NCBI GenBank assembly: GCA_046327745.1 | Contig: JAXLXV010000012.1 | Span: 204,466-268,465 of the forward strand | Length of the DNA stretch: 64,000 nt | Direction: 5' to 3' | Source of the DNA: JABAQJ01 sp046327745 | Lineage (GTDB): Bacteria; Gemmatimonadota; Gemmatimonadetes; Gemmatimonadales; Gemmatimonadaceae | Shown here: one piece after another, positions 26,373 through 35,515 of the stretch | Position numbering within the stretch: position 1 is the stretch's first letter | Layout: every line of letters starts with the position of its first letter | The notes under the pieces: generated by a model | The model's database searches: none | What the model was told of the DNA's origin: nothing | Seen by the model: only the letters and a program-made list of their open reading frames with translations | Position numbers and translations under genes: made by a program

Positions 26373-28097
26373 TTACCGTCGCAGGTCGACGATCCGCGCC
26401 GTAAGCCGCGGCTCGTTGAAGTAGGTATCCAGCTCCAACCGATAGGCGATGTCGCACAGCGATCCCGCCTTGAGATCGGCGGCTCGTTCGGGATTGCCCC
26501 ACCAGATCGCCGTCAAATCCCCGCTCGCGGTCGCGAAGCGCAATCGCACGCCGCGATCGGCAAGCACCTTGGGAGGGGTCGCCAACCGCACACCACGGGA
26601 CACCAGTGTGGGAGCGGGGTTGCCAATGCCATAAGGCTCAAAATGGCGCAGCAGACGCTCCAGCTCGAGGTTCACCTCATCGATACTGACTTCGAGATCG
26701 ACACGAACCTCGGGAATGAGATCGTTCGGCGTTAGGCGCTCCTTGGCCACGCGGTCAAACTGTTGGGCAAAGGCATCCATCTGCGCCGGGTCGATCGTGA
26801 TACCGGCCGCCGCCCGGTGACCCCCATATCGCACCAGCAGGTCGCGGCAGGCCGTGAGTCCGCCGTGCAGGTCAAACGCCGGAATCGAGCGTCCGGATCC
26901 CTTCCCGACCCCGTCCTGAAGCGCCACGAGCATGGTGGGTCGATTGAACTCCTCCACCAGCCGCGACGCCACAATGCCAATCACCCCCGGATGCCATCCT
27001 TCGGACGCCAGCACGATGCCGAAGCGTCCTTCCGCCACCTGACGTTCGACCTGCCCGCGCGCCTCCACCAGCATCTCGCGATCCAGATCCTGGCGCGCCT
27101 TGTTCAGCTCCTCAAGATCTCGCGCGATCGTGAGTGCATGGCTGCTCTCCTCTGACATCAGCAGCTCCACGCCGCGCAACGCACGGTCCAGACGCCCCAC
27201 GGCGTTCAAGCGCGGGGCGAGGATGAATCCCACTCGCCCAGCCGTGATGACCTTCTCTTCCAGCCCCGACGACATGAGCAACGCGCGCAAGCCAACGTTC
27301 GACGTTTCGTGCAACAGACGCAGGCCATACCGCACCAGCACGCGATTTTCCCCGCGGAGCGGCGCCACGTCGGCCACGGTCGCTAACGCCACGAGGTCCA
27401 GCATGTGCATCGCGATATTGGGACTTTGTCCGTGCGCCCGCAAAAGGCCGAGCGCCAGCTTGAACACGACTCCCGCGGCGCACAGGTCCTTGTCTGGATA
27501 GCTATTCCCGGGAACGCGTGGGTTCAGCACGGCCAGACAGCGCGGCGGGTCCACGCTGGGGAGGTGGTGGTCAGTGATGATGACGTCGATCCCTTCTGCC
27601 TGAAGCGCTTCCACCGCGCGGTGGGCGCTGGTTCCGCAGTCGCACGTGACAACGACCTTGGCCCCGATGGCAATCGCCGCTCGTACCCCCGCCTCACCCA
27701 GATCGTAGCCATCCGTCATTCGGTGCGGAATGAAGGCCTGCGCCACACCGCCTAACGACCGCAACGTCCGCACGAGAATCGTGCTCGAGCACATGCCGTC
27801 CACGTCGTAGTCCCCGTGGACCAGAATGGGCTCGCGCGCCGCAATCGCCGTGGACAGGCGCGACACCGCCACGTCCAGTCCCGTCATGAGTGCGGGATCG
27901 TGCAGGTGTTCCAGACGCGGACGAAGGAAGTGCTTCGCAACTTCGTCTTGGCCACACCCGCGAGCCACGAGAAGCCGAGCCACTACCGTTGGCACGGCCA
28001 AGGCGCTGGCGAGCGCCTGGACGCGCGCGTCGTCGACTGCGGGAGGTGAAAGCCAGCGCGACTTCGGCGACGTCGGGATCTCTGTTGCTACCGTCAT
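26373..28097 (-). CDS. recJ: Single-stranded-DNA exonuclease RecJ
   Basis: 5'-3' ssDNA exonuclease for repair. I chose ATG 28097 (574 residues), because the upstream in-frame ATG at 28181 would overlap the zinc-ribbon gene. DHH phosphoesterase motifs HGDYDVDGMCSSTIL, VVTCDCGTSAHRAV and IITDHHLPSVDPP are clear in the first 160 residues; the DHHA1 motif GGHRAAAGITI near residue 440 and a C-terminal OB fold follow. One base separates it from rsmD. Confidence 0.96.
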   Translation of the reverse strand: MTVATEIPTSPKSRWLSPPAVDDARVQALASALAVPTVVARLLVARGCGQDEVAKHFLRPRLEHLHDPALMTGLDVAVSRLSTAIAAREPILVHGDYDVDGMCSSTILVRTLRSLGGVAQAFIPHRMTDGYDLGEAGVRAAIAIGAKVVVTCDCGTSAHRAVEALQAEGIDVIITDHHLPSVDPPRCLAVLNPRVPGNSYPDKDLCAAGVVFKLALGLLRAHGQSPNIAMHMLDLVALATVADVAPLRGENRVLVRYGLRLLHETSNVGLRALLMSSGLEEKVITAGRVGFILAPRLNAVGRLDRALRGVELLMSEESSHALTIARDLEELNKARQDLDREMLVEARGQVERQVAEGRFGIVLASEGWHPGVIGIVASRLVEEFNRPTMLVALQDGVGKGSGRSIPAFDLHGGLTACRDLLVRYGGHRAAAGITIDPAQMDAFAQQFDRVAKERLTPNDLIPEVRVDLEVSIDEVNLELERLLRHFEPYGIGNPAPTLVSRGVRLATPPKVLADRGVRLRFATASGDLTAIWWGNPERAADLKAGSLCDIAYRLELDTYFNEPRLTARIVDLRR

Positions 28098-28134
28098 TCC
28101 GGAAATGTGCCGTACCTCGCCGGCTCCAGCGACA

Positions 28135-28842
28135 TCATTCCGTTGCGTACAGCAACACGCCACACGTTTCGCACACCTCAATGCTGCCTGACGACGTCAT
28201 CAGGATGCGTCGCTGCACCGGCACCGCCGTGTCGCACGACGCGCAGGCGCCGTCTGCCAAGGCGAAAATCGCCTGCGCGCGTCGGCGCCCGCGAATCCGT
28301 TCGTACTTGGAAAGCAAGGCGGCGCGCACGCCGGACGATGTCGACGCGCGCTTGCCGTTCGCGGCGGCCAGCTCCTCGTCCAGGACCCCCTTCTCGGCAT
28401 CGAGCGCCGCGCGCTCCTCTGCCTGCGCGGCGTCCATCGCCACCAGCGCTGCCTCATGGGACCGCACGGCAGCGTGTTGCTCGGCGATCTTGGAAACCAA
28501 GGACCGCAGAGCGCCTTCCTCTTCCAGCAGGATCTTGCGGCCGGACTCCACCTGCAACATGGCCGCGGTGGCCTCGCGCATGCGCTTGACCGCATCCAGA
28601 TGAGCGAGATTTCGCTCCTGCCGCTGCTTATGGTCCGTGATGCGCCCCTCCAGTTCACGCTGACGGCGCTCGTCCTCTTCTACCGCCGCCCGCGCCTGAT
28701 TCAGCTTGCGCTGTGCAGCCTCGCGCGTGGCTTCGAGCGCGCGACGTCGTGGTTCCAGCGCCGCCACCTTATCGAGTACGGCGTCGACTTCGTCGTCGTC
28801 GGCCTGCAATGCCAAAAGCGATGTCAGTTCGGAATTCACCAT
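28135..28842 (-). CDS. C4-type zinc-ribbon coiled-coil protein
   Basis: 235 residues from the ATG at 28842, preceded by a GGAGG; the next codon is GTG and is also possible. Residues about 10-175 form a long coiled coil (ALEATREAAQRKLNQARAAV and similar). The C-terminus has a zinc ribbon, CASCDTAVP...VCETCGVLLY, with two CxxC pairs. This matches the CT398/zf-RING_7 type family of bacterial coiled-coil proteins of unsettled function. Sits between dnaG and recJ. Confidence 0.85.
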   Translation of the reverse strand: MVNSELTSLLALQADDDEVDAVLDKVAALEPRRRALEATREAAQRKLNQARAAVEEDERRQRELEGRITDHKQRQERNLAHLDAVKRMREATAAMLQVESGRKILLEEEGALRSLVSKIAEQHAAVRSHEAALVAMDAAQAEERAALDAEKGVLDEELAAANGKRASTSSGVRAALLSKYERIRGRRRAQAIFALADGACASCDTAVPVQRRILMTSSGSIEVCETCGVLLYATE

Positions 28843-28870
28843 TCCTCCAGTGGGCCAGATGTCCGGTTCT

Positions 28871-30700
28871 TCAGGCGGCCGATCCGCCATCGGACAGCCG
28901 GCGCATTTCGTTCCTGTTACGCTGCTTCTCCTCAACCAACCGATCCTTCTCCACTGCCGTCGCTGCCGTCACGAGCCTATCGATCTCCGCATTTCGCTCC
29001 CGCAACCGCCGAAGTTCGAGCTGCGTGAGGCAGTCACGAACCGTGCGATCAAAGTCTTGAATCGCCTCGGGCTCCGACAGTAGGGCATCCAATTCCTCCA
29101 CGGCCTCCGGGGACAGCGCCGTAGCTAATTCATCCGCCATGCGGTCCGGGCCGCCCTCGAGAAGCGTCTGAAAGATCTCACGGTAACGAGGATCCCTGAA
29201 CTCCTCCGGACCAACGCGTTCTGCCACCTGTTCAACATACGCGCGAACCTGGAGCATTGCGCGCACTAATTCGCGCTCGGCGGCGATTCCGTGCCCGCGT
29301 GTGGAGCGCGTGGCGGCCCGAGGCGCACGTCGGATTGGGGCCGCCCTCGTGGCAGTCGGCGGTGGCTCGTCCGACGCCGGACGCGACGGTCGAGCCCGCG
29401 CGCCGGAAGGCATGTCCGGTGAGCCGTCAACGACCTCCGTCCATAGGAGACGTCGATCTAATCCGCTGGCCTCGGCCGCACGCCCCACATACATGTCGCG
29501 GGTCAAAGGATCGGTCACGGCGCGAAGGGTCGGAAGCAATCGATCAATCGCCTTGCGACGCCGATGCAGGTCAGCAAACCACCCGCCCCGCTGAAGCAGC
29601 TGCACCTTTCGCTCAAACACATCGATCGCAGCGTCCAAGTGCCGTTCGAGCGCGTCCGGCCCATGCTTCTGCACGAAGGTGTCGGGATCCTCGCCTTCTG
29701 GCAGGCTGACCACTCGAACTGACGCACCGCAGGCCAAGAGGGCGTCACCGGCACGAAAAGTCGCCTTGAGCCCCGCCTTATCGCTGTCGTACAGGAGAAA
29801 GAGGTTCTTCGTGTAGCGCGTCAGCAATGCTGCTTGATCGCTCGTGAGAGCGGTTCCCAGAGGGGCGACGACTTCTTCGATGCCGGCACCGACTAGGCGA
29901 AGCACATCCACGTAGCCCTCCACGACCAGCCCGCGCTCGGCCCTCCGCATCGCATTCCGGGCCATGTGAAGCCCGTAGAGCAGCTTTCCCTTGGAGAAAA
30001 CCGTGGTCTCACCCGTGTTCAGGTACTTTGGCTCACCGGGGCCGATCAATCGGCCGCCAAAACCAACGACACGGCCGCCGCCGTCGTGAATCGGAAAAAT
30101 CAGTCGACCGCGGAATCGGGGGCGCGGTTCGTCGGATTCATCGGGCCGAATCATGAGTCCGGCGGCGATGAGTCGTTCATCGTCGAATCCAAGGGTCCCA
30201 AGCGCGGCTCGCATGAGCCCGATCTCCCGCGGGGCAAAGCCGACGCCAAACCGTTTGGCGAGTTCTTGAGACACGTCGCGCTGCGCGAGGTAGTCGCGCG
30301 CGGGCTGACCGAGCGCTTCTTCCCACAGCACCTTCTCGAAATACGCCTGCGCGGCGCCGTTCACCTCCCACAGTGGCTCACGTGGGTCCGGGCCTTCGCG
30401 GCGCGCATGGATCTCGCGAATCTCGATGCCGCTCTTCTGCGCAGCCATGCGCACAGCAGTTGGCCAATCCACGCCCAAGCGCTTCTGAAGAAAGGCAAAC
30501 ACGTCTCCGCCTTCACCACACACAAAGCAGTGATACATGCGACGACGTGGTGAGACGGAGAAGTTCCTGTGGGTGCCCTGATGAAAGGGGCATGGCCCAC
30601 GAAAGTCGGTCCCCGCTTTCTTCAGGGCGACATGCTCACCGATGATGGCCACGATATCCGCCATCTCACGAACGCGTTCGACGTCTTCGTCTGGGATCAC
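28871..30700 (-). CDS. dnaG: DNA primase
   Basis: Makes RNA primers for replication. 609 residues. CHC2 zinc finger CPFHQGTHRNFSVSP to CFVCGEGGDVFAF, RNA-polymerase core with LVVEGYVDVLRL and the TOPRIM acidic motif FLLYDSDKAG, and a C-terminal helicase-interaction region (about 430-600). Start overlaps mutS2 by 4 bases. No rpoD follows in this window, unlike the classical macromolecular-synthesis operon; rpsU lies on the far side of mutS2. Confidence 0.97.
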   Translation of the reverse strand: MIPDEDVERVREMADIVAIIGEHVALKKAGTDFRGPCPFHQGTHRNFSVSPRRRMYHCFVCGEGGDVFAFLQKRLGVDWPTAVRMAAQKSGIEIREIHARREGPDPREPLWEVNGAAQAYFEKVLWEEALGQPARDYLAQRDVSQELAKRFGVGFAPREIGLMRAALGTLGFDDERLIAAGLMIRPDESDEPRPRFRGRLIFPIHDGGGRVVGFGGRLIGPGEPKYLNTGETTVFSKGKLLYGLHMARNAMRRAERGLVVEGYVDVLRLVGAGIEEVVAPLGTALTSDQAALLTRYTKNLFLLYDSDKAGLKATFRAGDALLACGASVRVVSLPEGEDPDTFVQKHGPDALERHLDAAIDVFERKVQLLQRGGWFADLHRRRKAIDRLLPTLRAVTDPLTRDMYVGRAAEASGLDRRLLWTEVVDGSPDMPSGARARPSRPASDEPPPTATRAAPIRRAPRAATRSTRGHGIAAERELVRAMLQVRAYVEQVAERVGPEEFRDPRYREIFQTLLEGGPDRMADELATALSPEAVEELDALLSEPEAIQDFDRTVRDCLTQLELRRLRERNAEIDRLVTAATAVEKDRLVEEKQRNRNEMRRLSDGGSAA

Positions 30701-33081
30701 AGGTCCACTACGGTGACTCCGGCTCCGCCTTCGTTCCAGGCGCCTAGGCGGAATGTGCGCACTCGAGTGTCCTTGCGCAGCATCTCTGCCACCCGGTCCC
30801 GCAGTGCGCCCGTTCCCTTACCGTGAATGATGCGGAGCGAACGAAGGTCTGCGCGAATGGCGGCGTCCACGGCCTGATGCACAATGTCGTCGACCTCACC
30901 CACGCGCATCCCGCGAAGGTCGATCTCGCTCGGCACGATTTCATCTGGAAGGTCTCCACGAATCGGGACCACGATATCGGGGCCGGACGTGGGACGCTTT
31001 ACGCGGCGCAAGTCGGCGGTGGGGAAGGTCATCTTCACCGTGCCAAATGCCACGACGCCATGATCGCCTCGCACCTCCACCAGACGTCCTTCCTTCCCTT
31101 CCATCGAACGAACGGACACCCAGTCGCCGTTCAGCGGCGTCGAGGTATCGGGGAGCGCAGAGGGCCGTGAGGGCGCGGCCCGTTCTTCCAGCGCCGATAA
31201 CTTCACTCCTTGTTCGGCGGCGAGATGCTCCACATGCTGGCGCGCTTTCCTGGCTTCCTCGTCCTGTACGTCCTTGGCACCCTCTCGCACCTCCCGTATC
31301 ACGCGCTCCACTTCGGCACGCGCCTCCAGGAGATAACGTCGCGCCTCTTTCCGGGACTCGCGCTCTACGGCTCGTTCACGGTCGCGCAGGTGCCTCTCCC
31401 GATCGGCGAGTTGTTGAGCGAGGTCCTCGTTATGCTCCTGACGCTGTTCGGCGTCACGGAGCCGCACCGCGAGGTCGGTCTCGCGTGCTTCGAGCGTACG
31501 TAAGAGCGCGTTGACATCGCGTTCAACCTGTGGCACGCGTTCTTCCGCGCGAGTCAGAACCTGTTCGGGTAGACGCAGTCGCCGCGCAATGCTGATCCCG
31601 TACGATCGTCCGGGAATGCCCTTAGTCAGGTGATACGTCGGTGCGAGAAGCTTTTCGTCGAACTGCAGGGAGGCATTGACGACTCCCCCCACTTCCGAGG
31701 CCAATTCCTTCAGCGCCCCCAAGTGCGTGGTCGCAATCGTGGTGGCACCTCGGCGTGTTAGCTCCTCGAGGATCGCGCCGCCTAACGCCGCACCTTCCAG
31801 TGGATCCGTTCCCGACCCCAGTTCGTCGATCAGCACCAGAGTGCGTGCCGTCGCGGCATCCAACACCTCGCCCAGGTTCCGAAGATGGGCGCTGAAGGTG
31901 GAGAGCGAGGCCTCGATGGATTGTTCGTCCCCTATGTCTGCGAAGACGTCATCGTACACGGCGACACGACTGCCGCCAGCGACGGGGATCGGCACTCCGC
32001 ACTGGAGCATGGACGAGAACAGGCCCAGGGTCTTCAACAGGACCGTCTTTCCACCGGTGTTCGGGCCGGAAATGAGCAAAGTCCGTTCGTCGGGCCTCAT
32101 CGTCAGATCAAACGGGACTACGGTCACTCCCTGTGCCGTCAGCAGCGGGTGTCGGCCGCGCCGGATCTCGAAGCCCTCCGCCGGCCCGGCCACACCCACG
32201 GGCTGGCATTCGTAGGCGATACCGAATCGTGCGCGCGCAAACAAGTCATCCAGCGCCACCAAGCCGTTCAGCGATTCGCGCAGAGATTCCGCGTGCGGGC
32301 GCAACCGATCTGCCAGCTCCAACAGTATGCGGTCGACCTCTCGCGCCTCATCTCCCTCCAGCTCGCGAATACGGTTGCACGCGTCGATGGCCGCTGGGGG
32401 TTCGACAAAGACAGTAGCCCCCGTGGAGGACGTATCGTGCACGATACCGCCGACGGTACGGCTAGCTTCTCGCCGGACAGGAATGACGTATCGCCCATTG
32501 CGCACCGTCACGGATGCATCCCCGACTCGATGATGCGCTTCCAACCGCCCCATGATGCGTTCCAGAAGGGCGATTAACTCTCCTTCGGCGCCACGCAGCT
32601 CCCTTCGGATCCGACGCAACGCGGGGGATGCATCGTCGCGAACGGTTCCGTCGTCGGCCACAACACGCTCGATGCTCTCTTCGGTTCGACGGTCCGTGAA
32701 GAGCGGCTGACGATACTCGGCCAACAAAGCCAACGACATCGCGGGATAGCGGGTATCGGACAGCGCGTCCGATGCCAGACGCGATCCTCGCAACAACGAC
32801 GCGATGCCCAACATGTCCGTACCCGACAGCAACGTCCCTTCGATGCGCAGACGCGCGAGCGCGCTACCGACCTCCGGAATCGCTGGCATGCCGAACCCGA
32901 TGTCATGTCGCACCAACGCAACCATGGCAAATACCCGAGACTGCTCGTGATCGAGCTGCGCCGGATCTGTGTGCGGTGATCGCTCGCGAACGGCGCTTGC
33001 GCCCTGCGTCGATGACGCAAAGCCACTGACTACGTCAAGCGCACGATTGAATTCGAGGACCTGCAACGCGTGGCGATTCAT
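30697..33081 (-). CDS. mutS2: Endonuclease MutS2
   Basis: 794 residues from ATG 33081; a TTG at 33111 would add 10 residues and neither has a strong ribosome site. MutS-type ATPase with Walker A ISGPNTGGKTVLLKTLG and LVLIDELGSGTDPLEGAAL, then a long coiled coil (about 510-640), and a C-terminal Smr nuclease domain (IDLRGMRVGEVDDIV, IIHGKGTGALRDRV). Known roles are suppression of recombination and, in some species, rescue of collided ribosomes. Confidence 0.95.
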   Translation of the reverse strand: MNRHALQVLEFNRALDVVSGFASSTQGASAVRERSPHTDPAQLDHEQSRVFAMVALVRHDIGFGMPAIPEVGSALARLRIEGTLLSGTDMLGIASLLRGSRLASDALSDTRYPAMSLALLAEYRQPLFTDRRTEESIERVVADDGTVRDDASPALRRIRRELRGAEGELIALLERIMGRLEAHHRVGDASVTVRNGRYVIPVRREASRTVGGIVHDTSSTGATVFVEPPAAIDACNRIRELEGDEAREVDRILLELADRLRPHAESLRESLNGLVALDDLFARARFGIAYECQPVGVAGPAEGFEIRRGRHPLLTAQGVTVVPFDLTMRPDERTLLISGPNTGGKTVLLKTLGLFSSMLQCGVPIPVAGGSRVAVYDDVFADIGDEQSIEASLSTFSAHLRNLGEVLDAATARTLVLIDELGSGTDPLEGAALGGAILEELTRRGATTIATTHLGALKELASEVGGVVNASLQFDEKLLAPTYHLTKGIPGRSYGISIARRLRLPEQVLTRAEERVPQVERDVNALLRTLEARETDLAVRLRDAEQRQEHNEDLAQQLADRERHLRDRERAVERESRKEARRYLLEARAEVERVIREVREGAKDVQDEEARKARQHVEHLAAEQGVKLSALEERAAPSRPSALPDTSTPLNGDWVSVRSMEGKEGRLVEVRGDHGVVAFGTVKMTFPTADLRRVKRPTSGPDIVVPIRGDLPDEIVPSEIDLRGMRVGEVDDIVHQAVDAAIRADLRSLRIIHGKGTGALRDRVAEMLRKDTRVRTFRLGAWNEGGAGVTVVDL

Positions 33082-33325
33082 CGGGGACCGGTGCGCGGAC
33101 GAGCGAAGCAACTCAGCGTGGCCAGGTGCGCGGGGCCATCATCGACGGGATGGTTCCGCAGAACGATGGCGGGACGCATCGGAATGTGCGAATGGTGCGG
33201 CGTCCGGTCTACCGGAGCTTCAGACGTCAACCGCGTCAGGTGCAGGAGGTCCGTGCCATCAGGACCGTCTGGAGGAACACACAGGGGAGGCGGTGCTGGC
33301 GTGTCGCACCGGTGTCCGTGTTTCG
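33082..33325 (-). other. Gap between rpsU and mutS2
   Basis: 244 bases without a convincing gene on either strand. On minus, a weak hairpin GGTGC/GCACC lies shortly after rpsU but lacks a T-run. The last bases carry a copy of CGTTAGGC (33324) that includes the rpsU stop codon. I see no clear promoter for mutS2. Confidence 0.3.
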
Positions 33326-33514
33326 TTAGGCGTGGCGGGGGCGACGTCCCTTTCGCCGAGCCGCATTCTCCTTCCGCTTGCGCCGCTCTGATGGCTTCTC
33401 GTAGTGCCGGTGCTTGCGCAGGTCTGACAGAATCCCTGCCTTCTCACACTTCTTCTTGAAGCGCTTGAGTGCCCGCTCGAAGTTCTCGTCTTCGTGGATG
33501 ATGACTTCCGACAA
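33326..33514 (-). CDS. rpsU: 30S ribosomal protein S21
   Basis: 62 residues. The TTG at 33512-33514 gives the expected MSEVIIHEDENFERAL start and has AAGGGGG 9 bases before it; upstream ATGs add unrelated residues and lack a ribosome site. Basic tail KRKENAARRKGRRPRHA is typical. S21 helps initiation on the small subunit. It appears to have its own promoter. Confidence 0.95.
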   Translation of the reverse strand: MSEVIIHEDENFERALKRFKKKCEKAGILSDLRKHRHYEKPSERRKRKENAARRKGRRPRHA

Positions 33515-33560
33515 ACTGCGTATCCCCCTTTCCATGTCGTTAGAATGCCGCAAGTGCGGA

Positions 33561-33590
33561 AAAATAGGAGACTTGGATAGTCGAGGTCAA
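33561..33590 (-). promoter_or_regulatory. Candidate promoter of rpsU
   Basis: On the minus strand TTGACC (33585-33590) and TATTTT (33561-33566) are separated by 18 bases, a good sigma70-like pair. Transcription would begin near 33554, giving a leader of about 40 bases to the rpsU TTG start. Confidence 0.5.
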
Positions 33591-33631
33591 GCGGAACAAC
33601 AAGCCACGGTGTGACGCGAAGGCGCGGCTCG

Positions 33632-33970
33632 CTACCCGGGAGGCCAGTCGAAAACGCGGCCGCCGAGCACGTGCGCGTGCAAGTGAAATACTGTCTGTCC
33701 CGCACCCGCGTTTGTGTTCAGAACGGTTCGATACCCGCCAGCCACGATCCCTTCTTGCCGCGCAACAGACGCGGCCAGCAGCAGAACGTGGCCCACCATG
33801 TTGGGATCGACAGCGTCATCCATCGTCGCGATGTGCGCCTTCGGCACAACCAGGACGTGAGTCGGAGCGCGCGGCGCAATGTCACGAAACGCCAACGCGT
33901 GCTCATTCTCGGCAACGATCGTTGCTGGGATTTCGCGATTGATGATCCGGCAGAAGAGACAGTCAGACAT
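33632..33970 (-). CDS. HIT-family hydrolase (HinT-like)
   Basis: 112 residues from ATG 33970, with GGAG 6 bases upstream. Conserved start SDCLFCRIINREIPATIV with a CxxC pair, and histidine triad QTVFHLHAHVLGGR near the C-terminus. Hydrolyses nucleoside phosphoramidates such as AMP-amines. Overlaps rsmE by 8 bases. Length normal; function in vivo is generally not well defined. Confidence 0.94.
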   Translation of the reverse strand: MSDCLFCRIINREIPATIVAENEHALAFRDIAPRAPTHVLVVPKAHIATMDDAVDPNMVGHVLLLAASVARQEGIVAGGYRTVLNTNAGAGQTVFHLHAHVLGGRVFDWPPG

Positions 33971-34721
33971 CGGAGACTCCTTGAAGACGTGAGGCCAACG
34001 CGGCGCGGGCGATGGCAACACCGGCCAAAAGGGCCGTTTCGAAGCGTAGGATGTTTGGCCCAAGGCTCACGCGCTGGAACCGCCCAGCTTCCAGTGCCTC
34101 GAGTTCGGCCGCCTCGAAGCCCCCTTCAGGGCCAACGGCGATCGTGACCGGCGCCGCAACGATGGCGCTGACGGCGACGGGCTCGCCGGAACCATCGAGG
34201 ACCAAGCGCGTCCCCTCCGCGGCGCCGGCGATGGCCCGGTCGCAGTTCGCGTCGGGGAAGATCGTGGGAAGGAACGCCGCCCCACTCTGTTCCAGCGCGG
34301 CTGCCATGCGAGCGCGAAGACGCGCGCTAAAGGTGGGACCCTCGCCGCGAGGCTTTACGCTGCGCGAGCGCTTCCACAGCACCGGCCGCCAGCTAGCGAC
34401 CCCGAACTCGGCGCACTTCTCCGCCAGCCACAACATCCGATCGCGATCGGCGATCGGCGCCAGCACATGCACGGCGGGAAGAGGGGCCATGGACTCGACG
34501 GCGTCCACCTGGACGGTTGCCATGCCACGCGCCAGACGCACGACCACCGCCGCGGCGACGTGTCCAGCGCCATCCACCAGACGGATCGGTTCGCCCGTCG
34601 CCATGCGGCGCACCATCATGTGCTGTGCCGTTTCAGGGCCTAACGTGAGCGCCGCCCCGGGGACGAAGGGTTCGTCCGGGGCATAGAAGGTGGCTATGGA
34701 CGTGCGAGCGCTACGCTCCAC
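33963..34721 (-). CDS. rsmE: 16S rRNA (uracil1498-N3)-methyltransferase
   Basis: 252 residues from the GTG at 34721, which has AGGAGG four bases upstream and overlaps prmA by 28 bases; the longer reading upstream has no homologous look. SPOUT-type knot enzyme with APIADRDRMLWLAEKCAEFG, VGPEGGFEAAELEAL and SLGPNILRFETAL at the C-terminus. Usual neighbour of prmA and dnaJ. Confidence 0.93.
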   Translation of the reverse strand: MERSARTSIATFYAPDEPFVPGAALTLGPETAQHMMVRRMATGEPIRLVDGAGHVAAAVVVRLARGMATVQVDAVESMAPLPAVHVLAPIADRDRMLWLAEKCAEFGVASWRPVLWKRSRSVKPRGEGPTFSARLRARMAAALEQSGAAFLPTIFPDANCDRAIAGAAEGTRLVLDGSGEPVAVSAIVAAPVTIAVGPEGGFEAAELEALEAGRFQRVSLGPNILRFETALLAGVAIARAALASRLQGVSDV

Positions 34722-35515
34722 CAGCCCTCCTCTTGATCTTCGCCGACCACGCTCCAACCATCCGCCTCGGCGACTTCTAGAATGGACGCACGTTCCTCCG
34801 CCAAGATGCCGGCCAGCACGGCGCGCCCACCACTCGGCAGGCATCGCGCCATGGTGGCGAGCAGGTCCACCAGGACGGAAGAAATGATGTTCGCCAGGAT
34901 CAAGTCGACCGGGGCCACCAAGGGAAGCAGCGTGGCGGCGTCTCCTTCGAACAAGTGGACGCTGTCCTGCACGCCGTTGCGCTCGATGTTCGCTTGCGCG
35001 TTGCCGATCGCATCGGGGTCCAATTCAATGGCGAAGACGCTGGACGCCCCAAGCTTGGCCGCGGCGATGGACAGAACCGCACTCCCGGCTCCAAGGTCGG
35101 CGACAACCACCCCGGGGTTCAACGAGGTCTGCATCAGCCGCAACGCACCGCGCGTGGAGGCATGATCACCGGTGCCAAAGGCCATTCCCGGATCGATGAT
35201 AACGGTGCGATGCGTTTCGAATCCTTCCGCCAGCCACGGCGGCGCGACGGAAATCGCGCCGACTGAAAATGCGCGGGTACGATCGCGCCACGCCAAGGAC
35301 CAGTCGACGTCTGGTGTCGGCGTCGTGACCCAGTCGCAATCCGGCACCAGGGCCTCGACCGCCTGGACCACGTCGTCCACGGCAACGCTGTCCGGAAAAT
35401 GCGTGACGAGGTCATGCCCGTCTTCGTGCACGCCTTCCGCTCCGGCGGCAAAGAGCACCGCGATGACCTCGTCGCGACGTTGCGGTGACCGGATGCGGAG
35501 CGAGGTCCAGCTCAC
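34694..35515 (-). CDS. prmA: Ribosomal protein L11 methyltransferase
   Basis: 273 residues. SAM-dependent methylase with IIDPGMAFGTGDHASTRGAL, VVADLGAGSAVLSIAAAKLG and the catalytic loop LILANIISSVLVDLL. N-terminal L11-binding domain is present. Start overlaps dnaJ by 4 bases. Confidence 0.94.
   Translation of the reverse strand: MSWTSLRIRSPQRRDEVIAVLFAAGAEGVHEDGHDLVTHFPDSVAVDDVVQAVEALVPDCDWVTTPTPDVDWSLAWRDRTRAFSVGAISVAPPWLAEGFETHRTVIIDPGMAFGTGDHASTRGALRLMQTSLNPGVVVADLGAGSAVLSIAAAKLGASSVFAIELDPDAIGNAQANIERNGVQDSVHLFEGDAATLLPLVAPVDLILANIISSVLVDLLATMARCLPSGGRAVLAGILAEERASILEVAEADGWSVVGEDQEEGWWSVALARP

Noticed and set aside
33082..33329. Short + frame at 33126-33329 between mutS2 and rpsU
   Set aside because: Arg-rich, no ribosome site, no likely homologue; looks like chance.
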